A DNA stretch of 57,600 nucleotides from Neelides folsomi (lineage: Eukaryota; Arthropoda; Collembola; Neelipleona; Neelidae): assembly GCA_034687125.1 (NCBI GenBank), contig JAQGBZ010000380.1, forward strand, positions 1-57,600, read 5' to 3'. The notes under the pieces are model-generated. The model saw nothing but the letters and a program-made list of their open reading frames with translations. It ran no database searches and had not been told where the DNA came from. Position numbers and translations under genes: made by a program. Shown one piece after another: positions 45,173 through 57,600 of this stretch (within the stretch, counting starts at the first letter, position 1; each line of letters opens with the position of its first letter).

Positions 45173-47400
45173 TGGATATGAGATTTTCAAAAATATTCAG
45201 TCTAAAAACTTTTTAAATATTTATATCTAATAAGTAAAATAATATTAAAGTTATTCTCATTTATTCAATGGTATAGTATTTTATTTGTAGGTATTATAGC
45301 CTATATTAACTTATATATTTTTTATATATTATTCATAAATAATCAATAAAATGGGCATTTAAATTAACTTCATTTTCACTGATTGACAAGTTGACGTCGG
45401 TATGCGTGATTAGAATTGAGAAAGTAATCATTCACTTGTTATTCCTTCAATGTTCAATCTATCTTCTGCCTCTACAACTTCTGTATATTTCCATTTTATG
45501 TCCATTTCTTATGATTTATGAATTATAAGATTTAGACACAACAAGGTGACGCGGTTTAGCAGTATAACAAAATCTGTAATGGACTCGTGTTCGCAAGTAT
45601 ACTTACAAGCAACATTATAGTAAAACTCCCCAAACTTTCTCGACTTTTCACCCTCCAGACACTTCTACTTAATTCAATGATTTGTATGTAAGGTATAAAG
45701 CTTCCTACCCTTTCACGACATGCATAATGGCAGATGTTACAAATGAACAAATGAACTCGTGCCAAAAGGTCAAGGAGTAATCTTTTACCCACGGGTCTAG
45801 AGACTTCTAACAATATTTAACGAAGAAAAATGAAAACGTGGAATTGCTATTAGTCTAAATCAGTATTATAACGATTAATATTATTAGTACTTATTCAAAA
45901 AAGTCATGATTGAATAATCAAATTGTAAAAAATTATATATGAGGAAATGAAACAAGGAGGCAACGTGCCTTGCGAAATGAAAAAAATTCCCAAATTCAAT
46001 TGTAATTCAAGTTCCATTAAAATCGGACCGCCGGGTAGAGATTACTAAATATATAAGGAATAAGGTATACATAAGTAGGAATTTTACCTTGAATTTGGTA
46101 TATCTACCTATAACATGAAAAATATAAAATATTACCTGCGTGCATCTATTGTTATACCATATAAAAAATAGGTATATGTTTACTTATTATAATATTATCC
46201 TTTAAATCCCCCAGAATATTCATCAATAAATACAACTGTTGTAAAACTACTTTTTATCGTTATTTTATTTCGTACTATTTAGTATTGTAATAAAATATTA
46301 TGTCTTTATCTTCATTACAGAAAACGATTAAAAAGCAATAAAACTTAAGAAAGTGGGCGTTGGTAGAAGTAAAATAGTAATCTTACTTGGCTGCCTAATG
46401 CCTGTTAAATTGAAATACGTAAATTAATCAATTGGTCCTTTTACAAGGAATGCCTGTAATGCTAACAATAAGGAAAATATTCTTAGAAAATGACAAATAT
46501 TACTTAAAGGACTTAAACGCCATGCTTCATAATCTACTCGTTATTATGAGCTTAAATATTTAATTTCCAAGAATTTAGACGAATTACTGTTTATGTCTTT
46601 CATCTTTTCATCCATCCACTGTCTTTGAAAAGGATCTAAATTAATGCTTTTGAATTGCTTTTGAATGAGCCCATATTAAATCCTAAGAAATTATACTTTA
46701 ATGGTGGAATCTGATGCGAAGTTTAGCCGGCGAGACGATTGGATTATCTATAAACGACACTCAGCATCCTTTCCTTATATTGTACTGGGCCTTGACTCTC
46801 TATTCTCTATTCAATTGAGAAAGAATTTAAGTTCTAAAAGCTCCGAAATTACCACAAGGATAAAAGGAGCCGAGTTAAAATTTTTCTCAAATGGCGCTAA
46901 TTGTTTAACCTCTAAAACGTAAAACAGAATGTGAAGTGGTGTGGAGATAATGGGACATAACTCTTGAGACTTGGAGAGGATCCCAATAAGAATGGAGAAA
47001 GGGAATTGGAAGAAAGCAAGTTACACTTTTAGGTGCTTGAAGTACTTAAGATTTAGAATGGTAATAATTTCCTTTTTCCCAAAATTGGGCGGAGATGTAT
47101 GGGGTTCAATTAGAGTTTCTTTGGCGGGATCGATGGTCCGTTCCCGACTCCTGAACGGCTGGTGAGAGACGCGAAGAGCTGCCTGAGGAACCCAACAGCC
47201 AAAGAGCCACAGTTATCTTTGAGACATCATCCGCTCCGGATTCCAAACTTTAGGTTCCAGATAAATCCTTCCTTATTCCAAGTTCGTGAACCATTGGAAT
47301 CAAAAGTCATGCCTCCACGATTGTTCATAATTCAATATAATTCACTTTATTATCTTCAACTCGCTCTTGAATCTCTTGAGTCTTTCTCTTATCCCAGGTG
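45173..47400. other. Intergenic DNA and 5' leader of the GPCR
   Basis: 45173-46600 is AT-rich with no supported gene. 46690-47400 is clearly GC-richer and carries short frames in several phases; it is probably promoter and untranslated leader of the receptor. No domain is visible in those frames. Confidence 0.45.
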
Positions 47401-50400
47401 ATGAATTTGGACTTGAATGAAAGTGTTACGAACGGAAGTTTTCCCCGTTATTTGATTTTAAGAGATCCCCTTGTTATCGTCATTCCCCTTACAGTCATTT
47501 ACTCAATTATTCTCGTATTAGGACTACTTGGGAATATCATCACATGCATTGTCATTGTCAAATCTCGCTATCTTCGTACGACGACAAATCTCTATCTTTT
47601 CAGGTATTTTTGAAATTACTATTACAATTACCTGTACATAGTACATAGCATACCAAACGTATCAAATGTAAGCACCAAATTGAAATTAAATTTTATTTAC
47701 AATAAGTTAAAAATAATTTTTATGTTTAATGCACTGACTGCTTAATTGAATTTTGTCAAAGGATTGTTTGGATTATTCAATGCGTATCATGAAATGGATT
47801 CATTAGTTAGTGAAATTCTAATTCTATAATGGGGATAACAAAGGAGTACTTAAGCTAATGAAGTAATGATAAAAAGAGAAATGGGGATTGAAACGTGAGA
47901 TGAAATTAGAATGATTTTTAAAATTGAATGACCTTCTTAATCTCTTTTATCTCCATTCAATTTGAGTAAAAAATTTAAATTAAATGGATCAAGATCTTTT
48001 CATTGTTAAAGTTCAAATAAATGGGTAATAAAAGCCGAGTGAGCAATAATAGTTTAATTGAATAGAATTGAGATGAAAAGAAAATAGGAAGATTTGACTT
48101 TTGTCCTTGATCTTCATGTCTCTACCGCTGGCAGGTTGTTCTATTAACTTTCTAGTAAATGTTCCTAAATATAATCTAAAGACAAGAGAGAAAGGCGATT
48201 ATCATCAATATTGTGCAAGAGCATCAGGCAAACAATTGAGATTTGCAAGCAAGTTCTGATATGTATATTCTTATAGCTTAGCAATCTCGGATCTCCTGCT
48301 GCTCGTTTCTGGCCTCCCCGTTGAAATGTTTTTAATGTGGCGACACTACCCAGACGTTTTTGGAGAATTATTCTGCATTGTACGTGGACTGGCTTCGGAA
48401 GCTTCTGGTAATGTTACTTTCTCCATACTAATATGGAGCAATATTGTATAATATATATTGTATAACTCCCAAGTAATTTATAGCTTCCTTTCTATACGTG
48501 CCGTATTTGGTAGATAATCAAATTACAATTCTTTTAAATGGAACTCATTTAATGAAAAATATAAAAAATGGCAAACTAAATAAGAAAAAGTTCAGTGGAG
48601 AATCCTCACTTTAGAAATTTGTTAAAGTTCATCCTTCAATCCATATTTATATGGATTTAGGATACTTCTATTCAGTAAGTATTAGGTATAAGATAGACTT
48701 GTACTCTGTACTAAAATGTTACATCTGTTTTTCACGGTTTATAAAATCACGTTTATTACATTCATTAGTGTACAATTTTTTAGACTTATTTAATGGATGA
48801 GCTTTATGGAACTCAATTGAAAATTGAGGAAAAATATTAATGATAATGTTTTGTTGGGTATAGCGAATGCTACAGTGATCACTATCACTGCCTTCACGGT
48901 TGAGCGATACCTGGCAATCTGTCGGCCTTTCTCTATTCAAAAATGGCAGAAGAATCTCTTCCAGGTTGTGAGACTCATAGTGTTCATTTGGGCTGTGAGC
49001 CTTTTCTTGGCTGTCCCGCAGGTCAGCACTTTTTTTCATTCTCTCAAGCACATCGTTAAAAACACCAGGCGTGTTTTTCTCAAATGCAAAAAAACTTTAA
49101 TGTTCTGTATCGTGGAATATTGCAGTGTATTGGTGTAAGAGTATACTATGCTAGACTACTTATAAGTTATAAGTATGGTATAGTATCAGTTATCGGCTTA
49201 TCGGACATTAAAATGATGATGATAATGGTAAACTTCACATGTGACGAGTTCTAAAATGATGTAACACTTTTCCGTTTCAGCATTGTCATTTATAATTTTC
49301 GAAATTTTTTATTTATCAATTTTTGACCGTAATACAAATAGAAATATGATGATCTAGAAATATTCATTCTTCACCCGGTAGCTATTTAACTATAAGTTGT
49401 TTTTGACAATTTAGCAACTTTTCAAAGTCTTGAACATTTACATTAGATATTTCTAAAAAATAGAAGTTCTGACAATTTATTTGAAAGATACATCAAATGT
49501 AAATCAATCCAAAAAGAAGTTATGTTATTTCTATTCAATATGTTATATCTCATAAATATGTATTAGGTTGAGAAAATAAATCCATAATTGATTTCTTACT
49601 AACAGGCATTGCAGCTAGGGCTAGTAAAAGTGGAAATCGGACCAGGAGTCGAAAGCGAAATTTGCAGTGTGAAGCAGCAACTTATGAGCCATTCCTTTGA
49701 AATTGCAACATTGATTTTCTTCTTTGTCCCAATGGCGATCATCACAATCCTCTATGCTCTAATTGGGATGGCATTAAGGAACGCGAGTCGAGACAAGGAA
49801 TCAAAACTTCGACTTCGAAAATCTCTTTCAAGTCAGAAACGTGAAACGGGACAAAAGCGAGTGCTCAAGATGCTCGGTAAGTTCAAAAGGTTTCCACTTT
49901 AAGAATAATCTTAAGTGACTTGGGAAATAAAAGAATCCAATATTTTATACCACAGCTCCAGAGCATCAAATAATACTTTAAAATTTAATTTCATGTCTTG
50001 ATTCACTTCACCTTTTATTCCTTTCTCGTTTTATTCTGAGACCTACACTTAAACATGAGGCTCAATATCAGAGAATTTCATCTCTTTAAATCCTCTAAAA
50101 TCATAAAAGTGAGGTTTTCATTTAAGTTTATGAATTTAGGAAAAAGGTTGAAAGTTTCTACTTCTGAATTCCCACTATTAAACTCAACCTCAACCATTGT
50201 GTAATTTTGAAAATTGGAGTTTTAACTGTGTGCTTAAATTCACGACACAAATTAAATAAAATGAATTTATTCATAGCTTTTAAGGAAATTTGAAAGGAAA
50301 TTAAATTCCGGTTGTAAAGTACTTATTTCAGAAAGGCGATCCTGGCGGTTACATTAAATACATACCTATGTACTTATTCTACTTATATTTATTTTTGCAT

Positions 50401-51741
50401 AAAGATCATGTGAAAGCGAGGAAAGATGGTGAAAGAGTCAAAGGGACTGTCAAAACAGGAAATGAAGAAATTCCCATCACCATTCAAATTAAACGTCGCA
50501 ATCTTGAAATGTCATTAAACACCAAAACACCGCAATCACATACACATAATTTAATTAATCATAAAAATGAAACCTTTAAATTCACGTAAATATTTAATGA
50601 GCTTATCGAGCTCTCTGAATTGCTGGGAAAATCTGTATTTAATAACCCGTGACTTTAAATTCCAATAAAATAAACTATGGAAATGTAAATCGGATTGGTC
50701 TATGTAAATAAATAAAGTTAATCTACGTAAATCTACGTATGGAATATATCTAATACCATATATATTTTAGTTGCAGTCGTCGTGGCGTTTTTCATCTGCT
50801 GGGCACCATTCCATGCACAACGGCTCTTTGCTGTTTGGGGAAGTTACATTGGAGAGCCAAGCGAAGGTTTATAGTTTCCTGATTACTAATTGAACTTTAT
50901 TTATAATTAACATAATCCCAGTTCTTAAGGACAGTTATAACCTAAATAAATTTAAAACCTCTTTTTACAAAACCATAATGTAAGTAATTAATTGTAATTG
51001 GATATAAACCTTTTATATTATAATTTTCTCTGACCACGGACCCAAAATAAAAACATTTTATCTCAATAAAACGTCACTACAACTTTTCCTATCCTTTCAT
51101 CCTTTTAAAAGGATGTTTATTTGCCATAACTTTAACGGCTTTCCCAAGTAGAATTAGATTCCTATTAAACATGGACTAGAAACTCAATCCCTTTATTATC
51201 GGTTAACCTTAAGAGAGACGCAAAAATGTCAACAAGATTACCAACCACTCTTATAAAGAAATGAGAGTAAAAGGAGTTGGTGACCGTGAGTCAACAAATA
51301 ACAAACTTCATTGATTACTTTCCAGGGACCGAACTCGTTTTCCTCACTTTGACTTACGTCTCTGGTGTGCTCTATTACTTGTCAACCTGCATCAATCCGA
51401 TTCTCTACCACATCATGTCACTCAAGTTTCGCCACGCATTTGAGGTTAATCTTTTATACTTTCCCCTCTGCACACATCATTTACTTTAACGTATTGACCC
51501 AAGGAGGAAAAAATTTTCATAAAGGAAGTGTAAAATTTAGGAAATGGTGAGTCGGGGATGCTGCAGCAATGGCCAAACAAATCGGAAACAGATCATTGTG
51601 GAGAAATCCCGAACATCCCGATCCTCCCACTCTTCTAGATCCGTCCATGGACCATTTCCCATGACGGATCAATTGAGTCACATCCAAAATAACAACTCCA
51701 ACTTCACATCACACAAATCCCCGCGTCAAGTCGCTCTCTAA
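47401..51741 (+). CDS. Neuropeptide GPCR of the CAPA/pyrokinin (neuromedin U) receptor type
   Basis: Seven exons (47401-47603, 48277-48407, 48864-49021, 49606-49876, 50777-50866, 51326-51444, 51541-51741) join in frame to 390 residues. N-glycosylation sites (NES, NGS) precede TM1 (LGLLGNIITCIVIV). TM2 has LAISDLLLLVSGLP, the TM3 disulfide Cys is in GELFCIVRG, the DRY-box region is TVERYLAICRP, and ECL2 has EICSVKQQ. TM6 reads FFICWAPFHAQRL and TM7 GVLYYLSTCINPILYHIMS. The WAPFHAQRL and YYLSTCINPILY combinations are characteristic of arthropod CAPA and pyrokinin receptors and vertebrate neuromedin U receptors, which bind peptides ending in PRXamide and regulate diuresis, gut muscle and hormone release through Gq. 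CAPA versus pyrokinin specificity cannot be decided by eye. Confidence 0.85.
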
Positions 51742-53739
51742 ACTTTCATTGTTAAACTGATGAAACCTTCTAATCCAGAGTTTAAAAATTCTTTCAAAGG
51801 CTCAGCATCGGCATACACTTATACAAATTCTGGGGATTTTTGTGTCAGGACATGTAACACGTTTGTAAGTTAAGACTGACTGTGAGTAAAAGTTCTTCGT
51901 TGCCATTACATAGCAGTTTCTTATTTTTTTACCAATTCCAATCTCTGTCCTCTAACTTTATCGCTTTGAATACACAATCAAATTCTGACATTGACATTGA
52001 GTGGTTTTTGTTAGATGAACTTACCAATGTTTATAAGTAAATGTGATAAAATATGTATGGATGCTGAATGCAAATTAAATAAATAACATATTCTCAATTT
52101 CCTTTCTCTTCTCAATTTTCGATGATAAAAGATGAGTATCAATTAGTTATTTTTGCTAATTTTCCAATTAATATGTTTTCGATTTAAATATTTTTCAACA
52201 AATTCTGTGTTAAAATGAATAGTGTACCTAGAATATATGAAACTACTACTTATGAAATAGAAATACTTTATTATGTACCTTCAGATATTAAACAAAAGGA
52301 AAGGTAGAATATGTAGAGTAGAATTTAATCTTCCAAGTAAATAAGGTGCAATCTAGGTTAATTTGGACTTTGAATAAATACATAGTACATATTCAAAGTT
52401 CAAACTAATCTATTTAATTTAAATTATTTTAACTAATAAGAGCAAATAAGATTATACACCACATGTACCTGTAATATATTTATGTATGTATTGTGTTTAC
52501 ATTAAATTGATGTACATTATAATAGTAGTTTCAAAATTCATAATTGATGAACTATAAGGGAGAATACTGGTAGAAAATTGAAACTTTATTTGTTATAAAA
52601 AGTTATAAATAATGAGAAAATGAGATGGAAGATTATTAATACAAATAGTATGGCGATATATGTACATATAAGCGAGACGAGACCAAATGTACTGATATCG
52701 AATAAAAACCATCTATCGTTTTTATGTAACATAGATCTACAATATATCGAGACTAAGAATAGGATCTATTGGATATCAAATTAAATGTGTACATTTTATG
52801 TCTATATATGTAATCTATGTATTTATTAATATGGTACACAAATTATATCTGTATTAGAATTCAATTTTTCCGAAAATGATTAAACGCCCCCAAGCATAAA
52901 GCAAATCTAAAAGTTCTTCTTTAATTCTAAACATGTAATCTATTCCTATATCCTATCATATTCAATTCAAAATGCATTATAAATTTTTTCCAAATATTCT
53001 TACAAGGCCAAAAAGTTTGAGCGTTATTAAAAAGTTTTATTAAATTCTTAAAAATAAAAGGATATTGTAGTAGATTATCCAGATTATCTACTGTAGATAA
53101 TACGTGTATTATGAACGTCCAGAGTGGGCCTCATGAGCATGATAGGATAACAAAAAATAAATTGAGTATTAATATGCATGTACATTAATGTGTCATAAAC
53201 ATACATTATGTATTCACCTTCAAGGCTCATACTTCCTTTGAGTGATTAAGATTATAATAAAGTGCAGTTTTCTCACAATTATGTATGTAGTAGTATGTAC
53301 CATGTATGCAAATATTAATAAGAAACTTACGATTAATGAAAATGAAATTCAGATTCTTTGGCCGATATCTCTATTTTACAATATTCCAAACAATGTATGA
53401 ATGTTTGTATAAGCTATACTATTAATATTAATAATATGATAATATATTATTTAGTTGTAATAAAACAAACGTATAATTAAATATGAAACTTGAATATGGT
53501 TATATGGAATAATGTTTAACATGCCAATTTCTCATAAATCTTCTCCTTTAAGGGTATTAATTGACTTTCTGTGAAAATTTTCATACAAAAATATGATAAC
53601 AAGTCGGAGGCCTTAATTAGTGTAAAACTCCCAAATAGATATGTAATTCAAATGTAATTTCCTTTAAAACGAAATATTTTCCTTTCATGATGAACTTGAT
53701 TTTCTAACTGTATTCATTAAACTTGCAACCACAACCACA
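51742..53739. other. Intergenic DNA
   Basis: Receptor 3' flank and about 1.8 kb of AT-rich DNA. A local direct/inverted patch (GTAGATTATCCAGATTATCTACTGTAGATAAT) near 53070 is too short to classify. No gene seen. Confidence 0.4.
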
Positions 53740-55828
53740 ATGCATGGAATCGTGAAATTCTTGTTCAAATCAATTTATTCCTCTTTCATCCTTGCGCCTG
53801 TTTTTCCTCTTCATAATTTCCCCTTTAAAACCTATTATCTTTCAATTTTGTTCTTTAGAAGTTCTATCCAAATATTCAAGTTGAGGAAAATGCCTTTCGT
53901 GTTAAAATTTAAAAAGCGTTTTCTTAAATTATTTATTAGAGCCGTCAGCATCACTTTCGGAATTATTATAATTTTGCTAATTGTCCCAGTATTAATTTTA
54001 TTATCTCCTATATATTTATATCGTTTTGTTCTCTCACTACTTGTGCCTATATTTAACAAAGACATTGTTCGGATTCTCCATACGCGTTCCACGATCCTCG
54101 CCCCTTATACTTGGAATAAACCCAAATTGGGTTTAATTGCGTCCGTCACACACGAAGGAGAAGTTGACCTGTCAGTGGTCAGACAAGTCATTACAGAAAA
54201 ACTCGTCGAAGCCAGGTCGAAAAACGGTGTGATTTTATACCCAGAATTTAAACATCATTTAACCTCCATCAGTGGATTTTGGTTTTGGAAAAAAGAATCA
54301 AATTATTCAATTCAAGACCATGTCATTTCCTATGACTCGATCCCATGTGATAAAAATACTCCGAGGAAGTCAAGCTATGATTCCAATGATATTTTGCAAA
54401 TTCATAAAACCCTCGTGACACGTTCGTTTTGCAAAACAAAGAGTCCCTGGGAAGTGGTTGTTCTCACCGGCTATGAAGGAAAATCAATTGTTTTTTGGCG
54501 TGGTGATCACGCATTGGGCGACGGGTTTTCATTTGCGAAAACGTTCATTAAGCTCTGCGACGAGTCAAAAGATTTATTTCCGACGCCTAGGTTTGATAAG
54601 AAAGTGATGAGGAAAAGTCATCTTTTGAAGCTAATTTTATTTTCTCCATTTGAATTATTGTATTTTGCATTGTCCACAATTGACAACAATGCCTGGCATC
54701 GAGGTCTCAATTGCAAGATGAAGAAAAAAGCCACAAAGGCATTTTCATCCCCAGTTCCATTAAGCAAATTAAAGGAAATTGGTAAAGTGGCTCAAGTGTC
54801 ACTGTCGAGTGTCATTGTAAGTGGAATTGCAGGAGCATTGAGAAAATATTATTTGAACCAAGAAAAGAAAATTCCTGATAATTTTCACATGGTAAACTAA
54901 AATCCTTATTAATTAATTATCCTCAGTCCTCAATTATTTATATAATTAGTATATTATATAATTCTATGTAATATATTTAATAAAATTGATATACAGATAG
55001 TTTGAATTGAAATCGTATTTGATTTTTTTATCAGGGAACTCCTTTTCCATTTTTTGGTCATCCTGATGACAAACTTCGAAATCATGCGTACTTAATATAC
55101 AAATATTACTATGTTTTATCTAACATTTAACATTTTATTTTTCGTCATTAATATTAAATCTTATTGTGAACATTAGCACAATAGGAATTTTGCGAGTTCC
55201 TGTGGGCATTGAAAACCGAATGGAACGATTGAAGAAGCAAGAAGTTAATTTGGGGAGATTGAAGAACTCAACAGTGCCAGTAGTGAGTTTTCTCATTGGG
55301 TCTCCGCTCCTTGGGGCCTTATTCCCCTGGTTTATTCACAAAGTTTACACCGTTAAAGGCCCAACCTTAAACTTCACCTCATTTCCTGGACCAAAAAGAT
55401 TTCAAGCGTTATTTGGAAAGAAAATTACTCGGTTTTCTTTTGATTCAACTCTTCCTCCTGGAAATACACGTAAAAAATAAGAAATTGTTTACATGATAAG
55501 AAAAACATCTTTAAGATACGAATCCTTCTAAAATAACAATGTCCACCATTCCCATTCTGAATCATGGATATGATGGACATTGTTATTTCATCTATTAAAG
55601 AATTTCTATCAATGACTTTTTCTTTGAGCAATCCAATTTTACTATTAGTTTTTTTTTTTATTAATTTTAGCATTGAACTTAACATCGCTTACTTATGGAG
55701 GTGACTTGCACATTGTGGCAACCGGAGATGAATTAATTTTTCCCAAAGATGAAAACATGACTTCACTTGTTCGATTAATCGAATCTGAATATGAGGATTT
55801 ATATAATGAGATATGCAACTCTGTCTGA
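53740..55828 (+). CDS. WS/DGAT-type O-acyltransferase, membrane-anchored
   Basis: Exons 53740-54891, 55035-55087, 55177-55469 and 55671-55828 join in frame to 551 residues, or 501 from the internal Met at 53890 (MPFVLKFKKRF), which opens just before the main hydrophobic helix (IIIILLIVPVLILLSPIYLY). The acyltransferase core reads SPWEVVVLTGYEGKS, then FWRGDHALGDGFSF: the HHxxxDG catalytic motif with Asp in place of the first His but the second, catalytic His kept. The C-terminal half (ILRVPVGIENRMERL, TSFPGP, LTYGGDLHIVATGDEL) matches the second domain of bacterial and plant wax-ester synthase/diacylglycerol acyltransferases. The family esterifies fatty alcohols or diacylglycerol with acyl-CoA, suggesting surface wax or storage lipid synthesis at the ER. 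Substrate is unknown. Confidence 0.85.
55524..55588. repeat. Inverted repeat in acyltransferase intron 3
   Basis: AAATAACAATGTCCACCAT near 55529 and its near reverse complement ATGATGGACATTGTTATTT near 55569 are separated by about 20 bases. Small intronic hairpin; origin unknown. Confidence 0.7.
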
Positions 55829-56280
55829 AAGTATTTTAATTTTAATCCAATATACAGATGGGTTAAATAATCAAGCTCAAATAAAAATTTATTTCAAATC
55901 ACCAAATCATAATATTATCATTATAAAATTAGATTAGAAGAATTGATTTTTCATTAATATAGTTAGTCTGTATTAATAATTTTATCTATAATTTTTTGAA
56001 TATTTCAATATTCATTGACTAATTAGCTAATTAGCTTTATAATGTTAACTCAGTTTTTTCTCACGGATCTAGGAATTTCTCAAGGGTAAATTTTAACTAC
56101 TCAATTGATATATCAGTAATTAAATCTGTTAGATTTGAACGCTAATTACATAGTGCATTGGTTCACGCTTAATTAAAAGAATAAAATCAGTTACATTTAC
56201 GTATAATTGCTTATAAATAATATTAATTTTAGTAGATCTACATATAACTGAAAATGTATTTTTATTCCAAGTGCCATATA
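55829..56280. other. Intergenic DNA between convergent genes
   Basis: 3' flanks of the acyltransferase (plus) and of the GH88 gene (minus); no further features. Confidence 0.4.
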
Positions 56281-57110
56281 TCAAATGTAAAAATTATTAA
56301 AGCTTAATGTTACAAAAATAATGATTGTAATAATGTGAGGCATTCCTAAATTCCCTACATTCTTTAAATTCTTAATATCAACATAAATTGACAATGCCCG
56401 TAGGAAATAATAATCTCCATAAACAATAGCAGTATCAAAATTTTCTTCTTTATAAAACACCGTTCCATTGACAAGAATTGACAGTATCTTGTAAATCCCC
56501 TTTCCATCAGCCCTATATTTGTCGTTCAATGACCTAAGAATATTTTCTCCAATTGTTAAATATTTTTCATCATTTGTCAAAGTGTAAAATTGAAGAAATC
56601 CAAAAGCAGCGACGGCAGCAGCTGAAGTATCTCTGGGTTGATAACTCGTATTGTAAGGAGAATTATAATCCCAATAAGGAACAAAGTCGTCCGGCAAATT
56701 GTTAATGAAATATTCTCCAGCGTTCCTCACAGCCATTTGAAATTGGTCGTATTTGGTGAATTGGTATACTGTAGTAAAACCGGAGATGATCCAAGCTTGA
56801 CCTCTGGCCCAAACAGAGTCATCTGAATATCCCTGCCATGTGTATTTTCTCACAACTTGTCCATTTGTTTCATTAAATGCCACAACATGAAATGTTCCAC
56901 CACCGCCAGCTTCTCGAAAATGATTATTCAATGTTGTATTCGCATGGTTGATTCCTATTGAATTAAACTCATTTTCCTTGTTTGTGAGTTCCGAAGCTCT
57001 GAATAGAAGTTCAAGGTTCATCATGTTGTCGGCGATGACCTTTACCTCGCCTTCTCCACCTCCGTGACCTTCGTCATTCTCCCATGATTTAATCGCTTTT
57101 GCATAAGCTT
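56281..57110 (-). CDS. Unsaturated glucuronyl/rhamnogalacturonyl hydrolase (GH88), 3' exon(s)
   Basis: The visible exon starts after an acceptor (TTCTAAG) at about 57110 and reads AYAKAIKSWENDEGHGGGEG, then VKVIADNMMNLELLFRASEL. A second block holds TWQGYSDDSVWARGQAWIIS, followed by PYWDYNSPY and RDTSAAAVAAFGFLQF, ending at a stop at 56281. GH88 enzymes are (alpha/alpha)6-barrels with two essential Asp, one in the DNMMN block and one in the DDSVWARGQAW block; both are present. They cleave the unsaturated uronic residue left by polysaccharide lyases, inside bacterial polymer-degradation pathways. About 275 residues are seen here, against 370-400 usual, so upstream exons lie beyond the window. 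A hydrophobic C-terminus (IITIIIFVTLSFNNFYI) is unusual and might be a GPI or membrane anchor. Introns show it is eukaryotic; a bacterial or fungal origin by transfer is inferred. Confidence 0.85.
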
Positions 57111-57444
57111 AGAATAAATAAAGAACATATTATAATATATTACTTAAGATATACTGTACATTATACTCTCTGGTTCATATGTCGTTGGACTGTATGTTTT
57201 TTAAGAATATTTTTTTAACCGTTTATTATTTTTACATACCCAATGATACAAATGTGTAATTATATCATATGCTAATAATTAATATAATAATTATTAAATA
57301 AAAGTATTTGTTATTAACTAATTAAAATTAAAGTCAATAAAGTTGATTAGATACTGTTTCAAAAATGTTGAACACTTTAGTTAATTAGATTGATAAATTG
57401 ATCACAATATTTCTTAATTTGTAAAATCTTAATCTAATATGTCG
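57111..57444. other. Intron or upstream DNA of the GH88 gene
   Basis: AT-rich, presumably intronic sequence leading to GH88 exons outside the window. No exon recognised. Confidence 0.4.
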
Positions 57445-57600
57445 TGTGGTCTCCTCGGTTCTCCCTTAACTGTCCAACTCGACGAACCATCGAGTCATTG
57501 AGGACTTGAAGACGTTCGAGTTAAATGTTTTCCCATTCTTGGATGATGGCGACTTTCAGGTCGTGTATATTCCAATACTGGCGTCCATTTGAGTACACCG
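57441..57600 (-). pseudogene. Tc1/mariner transposase fragment, C-terminal end
   Basis: Read on the minus strand: HDLKVAIIQEWENI, an in-frame TAA, then LERLQVLNDSMVRRVGQLRE and NRGDHTTY followed by TAA. This matches the end of Tc1-like transposases (W-x-NI, then SM-x-RR, then G-x-HT-x-Y). The stop and the missing upstream part, cut by the window edge, mark it as a decayed copy. It may sit inside a GH88 intron. Confidence 0.6.

Noticed and set aside
46701..47401. Open frames upstream of the GPCR (73, 64 and 79 codons)
   Set aside because: No domain; they sit in the GC-richer promoter/leader directly before the receptor ATG, where chance frames are expected.
1..57600. CRISPR arrays, bacterial operons, tRNA or rRNA genes
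   Set aside because: The window is eukaryotic; I saw no regularly spaced repeats, no rRNA-like sequence and no tRNA that I could support by eye. A tRNAscan/Rfam run would settle the RNA genes.

Overview
This is a eukaryotic nuclear window, very AT-rich, with spliced genes (GT-AG introns, most between about 60 bp and 1 kb) on both strands. The gene content is arthropod: a divergent ionotropic receptor, peritrophin-type chitin-binding domains joined to a clip-like protease, a CAPA/pyrokinin-type neuropeptide GPCR, a C-type lectin, a GTSF1-like piRNA factor, MGST1-type enzymes and a WS/DGAT acyltransferase. A GH88 glucuronyl hydrolase and a PMP3/UPF0057 peptide, both unusual in insects, make a springtail (Collembola) or another non-insect arthropod my best guess. 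That is inference, not proof.

Layout. 1-10 kb is transposon-rich: a TA-flanked MITE (522-921), a complete 6,078-bp Mutator/Foldback-like element (1291-7368) with ~266-bp terminal inverted repeats, an exact 9-bp target duplication and a decayed PHD-finger/MULE transposase locus, then a mariner-like hairpin, a Merlin/ISXO2-like transposase remnant and a possible C2H2 zinc-finger mini-gene. 10.4-19 kb holds a secreted coiled-coil protein, an ionotropic receptor, and a long secreted CCP-trypsin-CBM14(x3) protein whose catalytic serine position is threonine. 19.2-23 kb holds a frameshifted glucoside xylosyltransferase-like gene and a 56-aa PMP3 peptide. 23.9-26.1 kb is a broken transposase of the invertebrate CACTA-like type. 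26.4-31.4 kb holds a 68-aa membrane peptide, DNA polymerase delta subunit 4 and a GTSF1-like protein. 32-37 kb holds a C-type lectin and a tandem pair of MGST1 genes. 37.7-41.9 kb is a long coiled-coil protein whose ATG appears to be split by an intron. 43.2-45.2 kb is an HNK-1-family carbohydrate sulfotransferase, 47.4-51.7 kb the neuropeptide GPCR, 53.7-55.8 kb the WS/DGAT acyltransferase, and 56.3-57.1 kb the 3' part of a GH88 enzyme. A Tc1/mariner fragment lies on the right edge.

The genes do not form one pathway; they are ordinary neighbours interrupted by transposons. The most interesting items are the PHD-carrying Foldback-like MULE, the Thr195 protease homologue with chitin-binding tail, the GH88 and PMP3 genes, and the split start codon. 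Exon boundaries were placed by eye from splice signals, reading frame and family similarity; no search was run.
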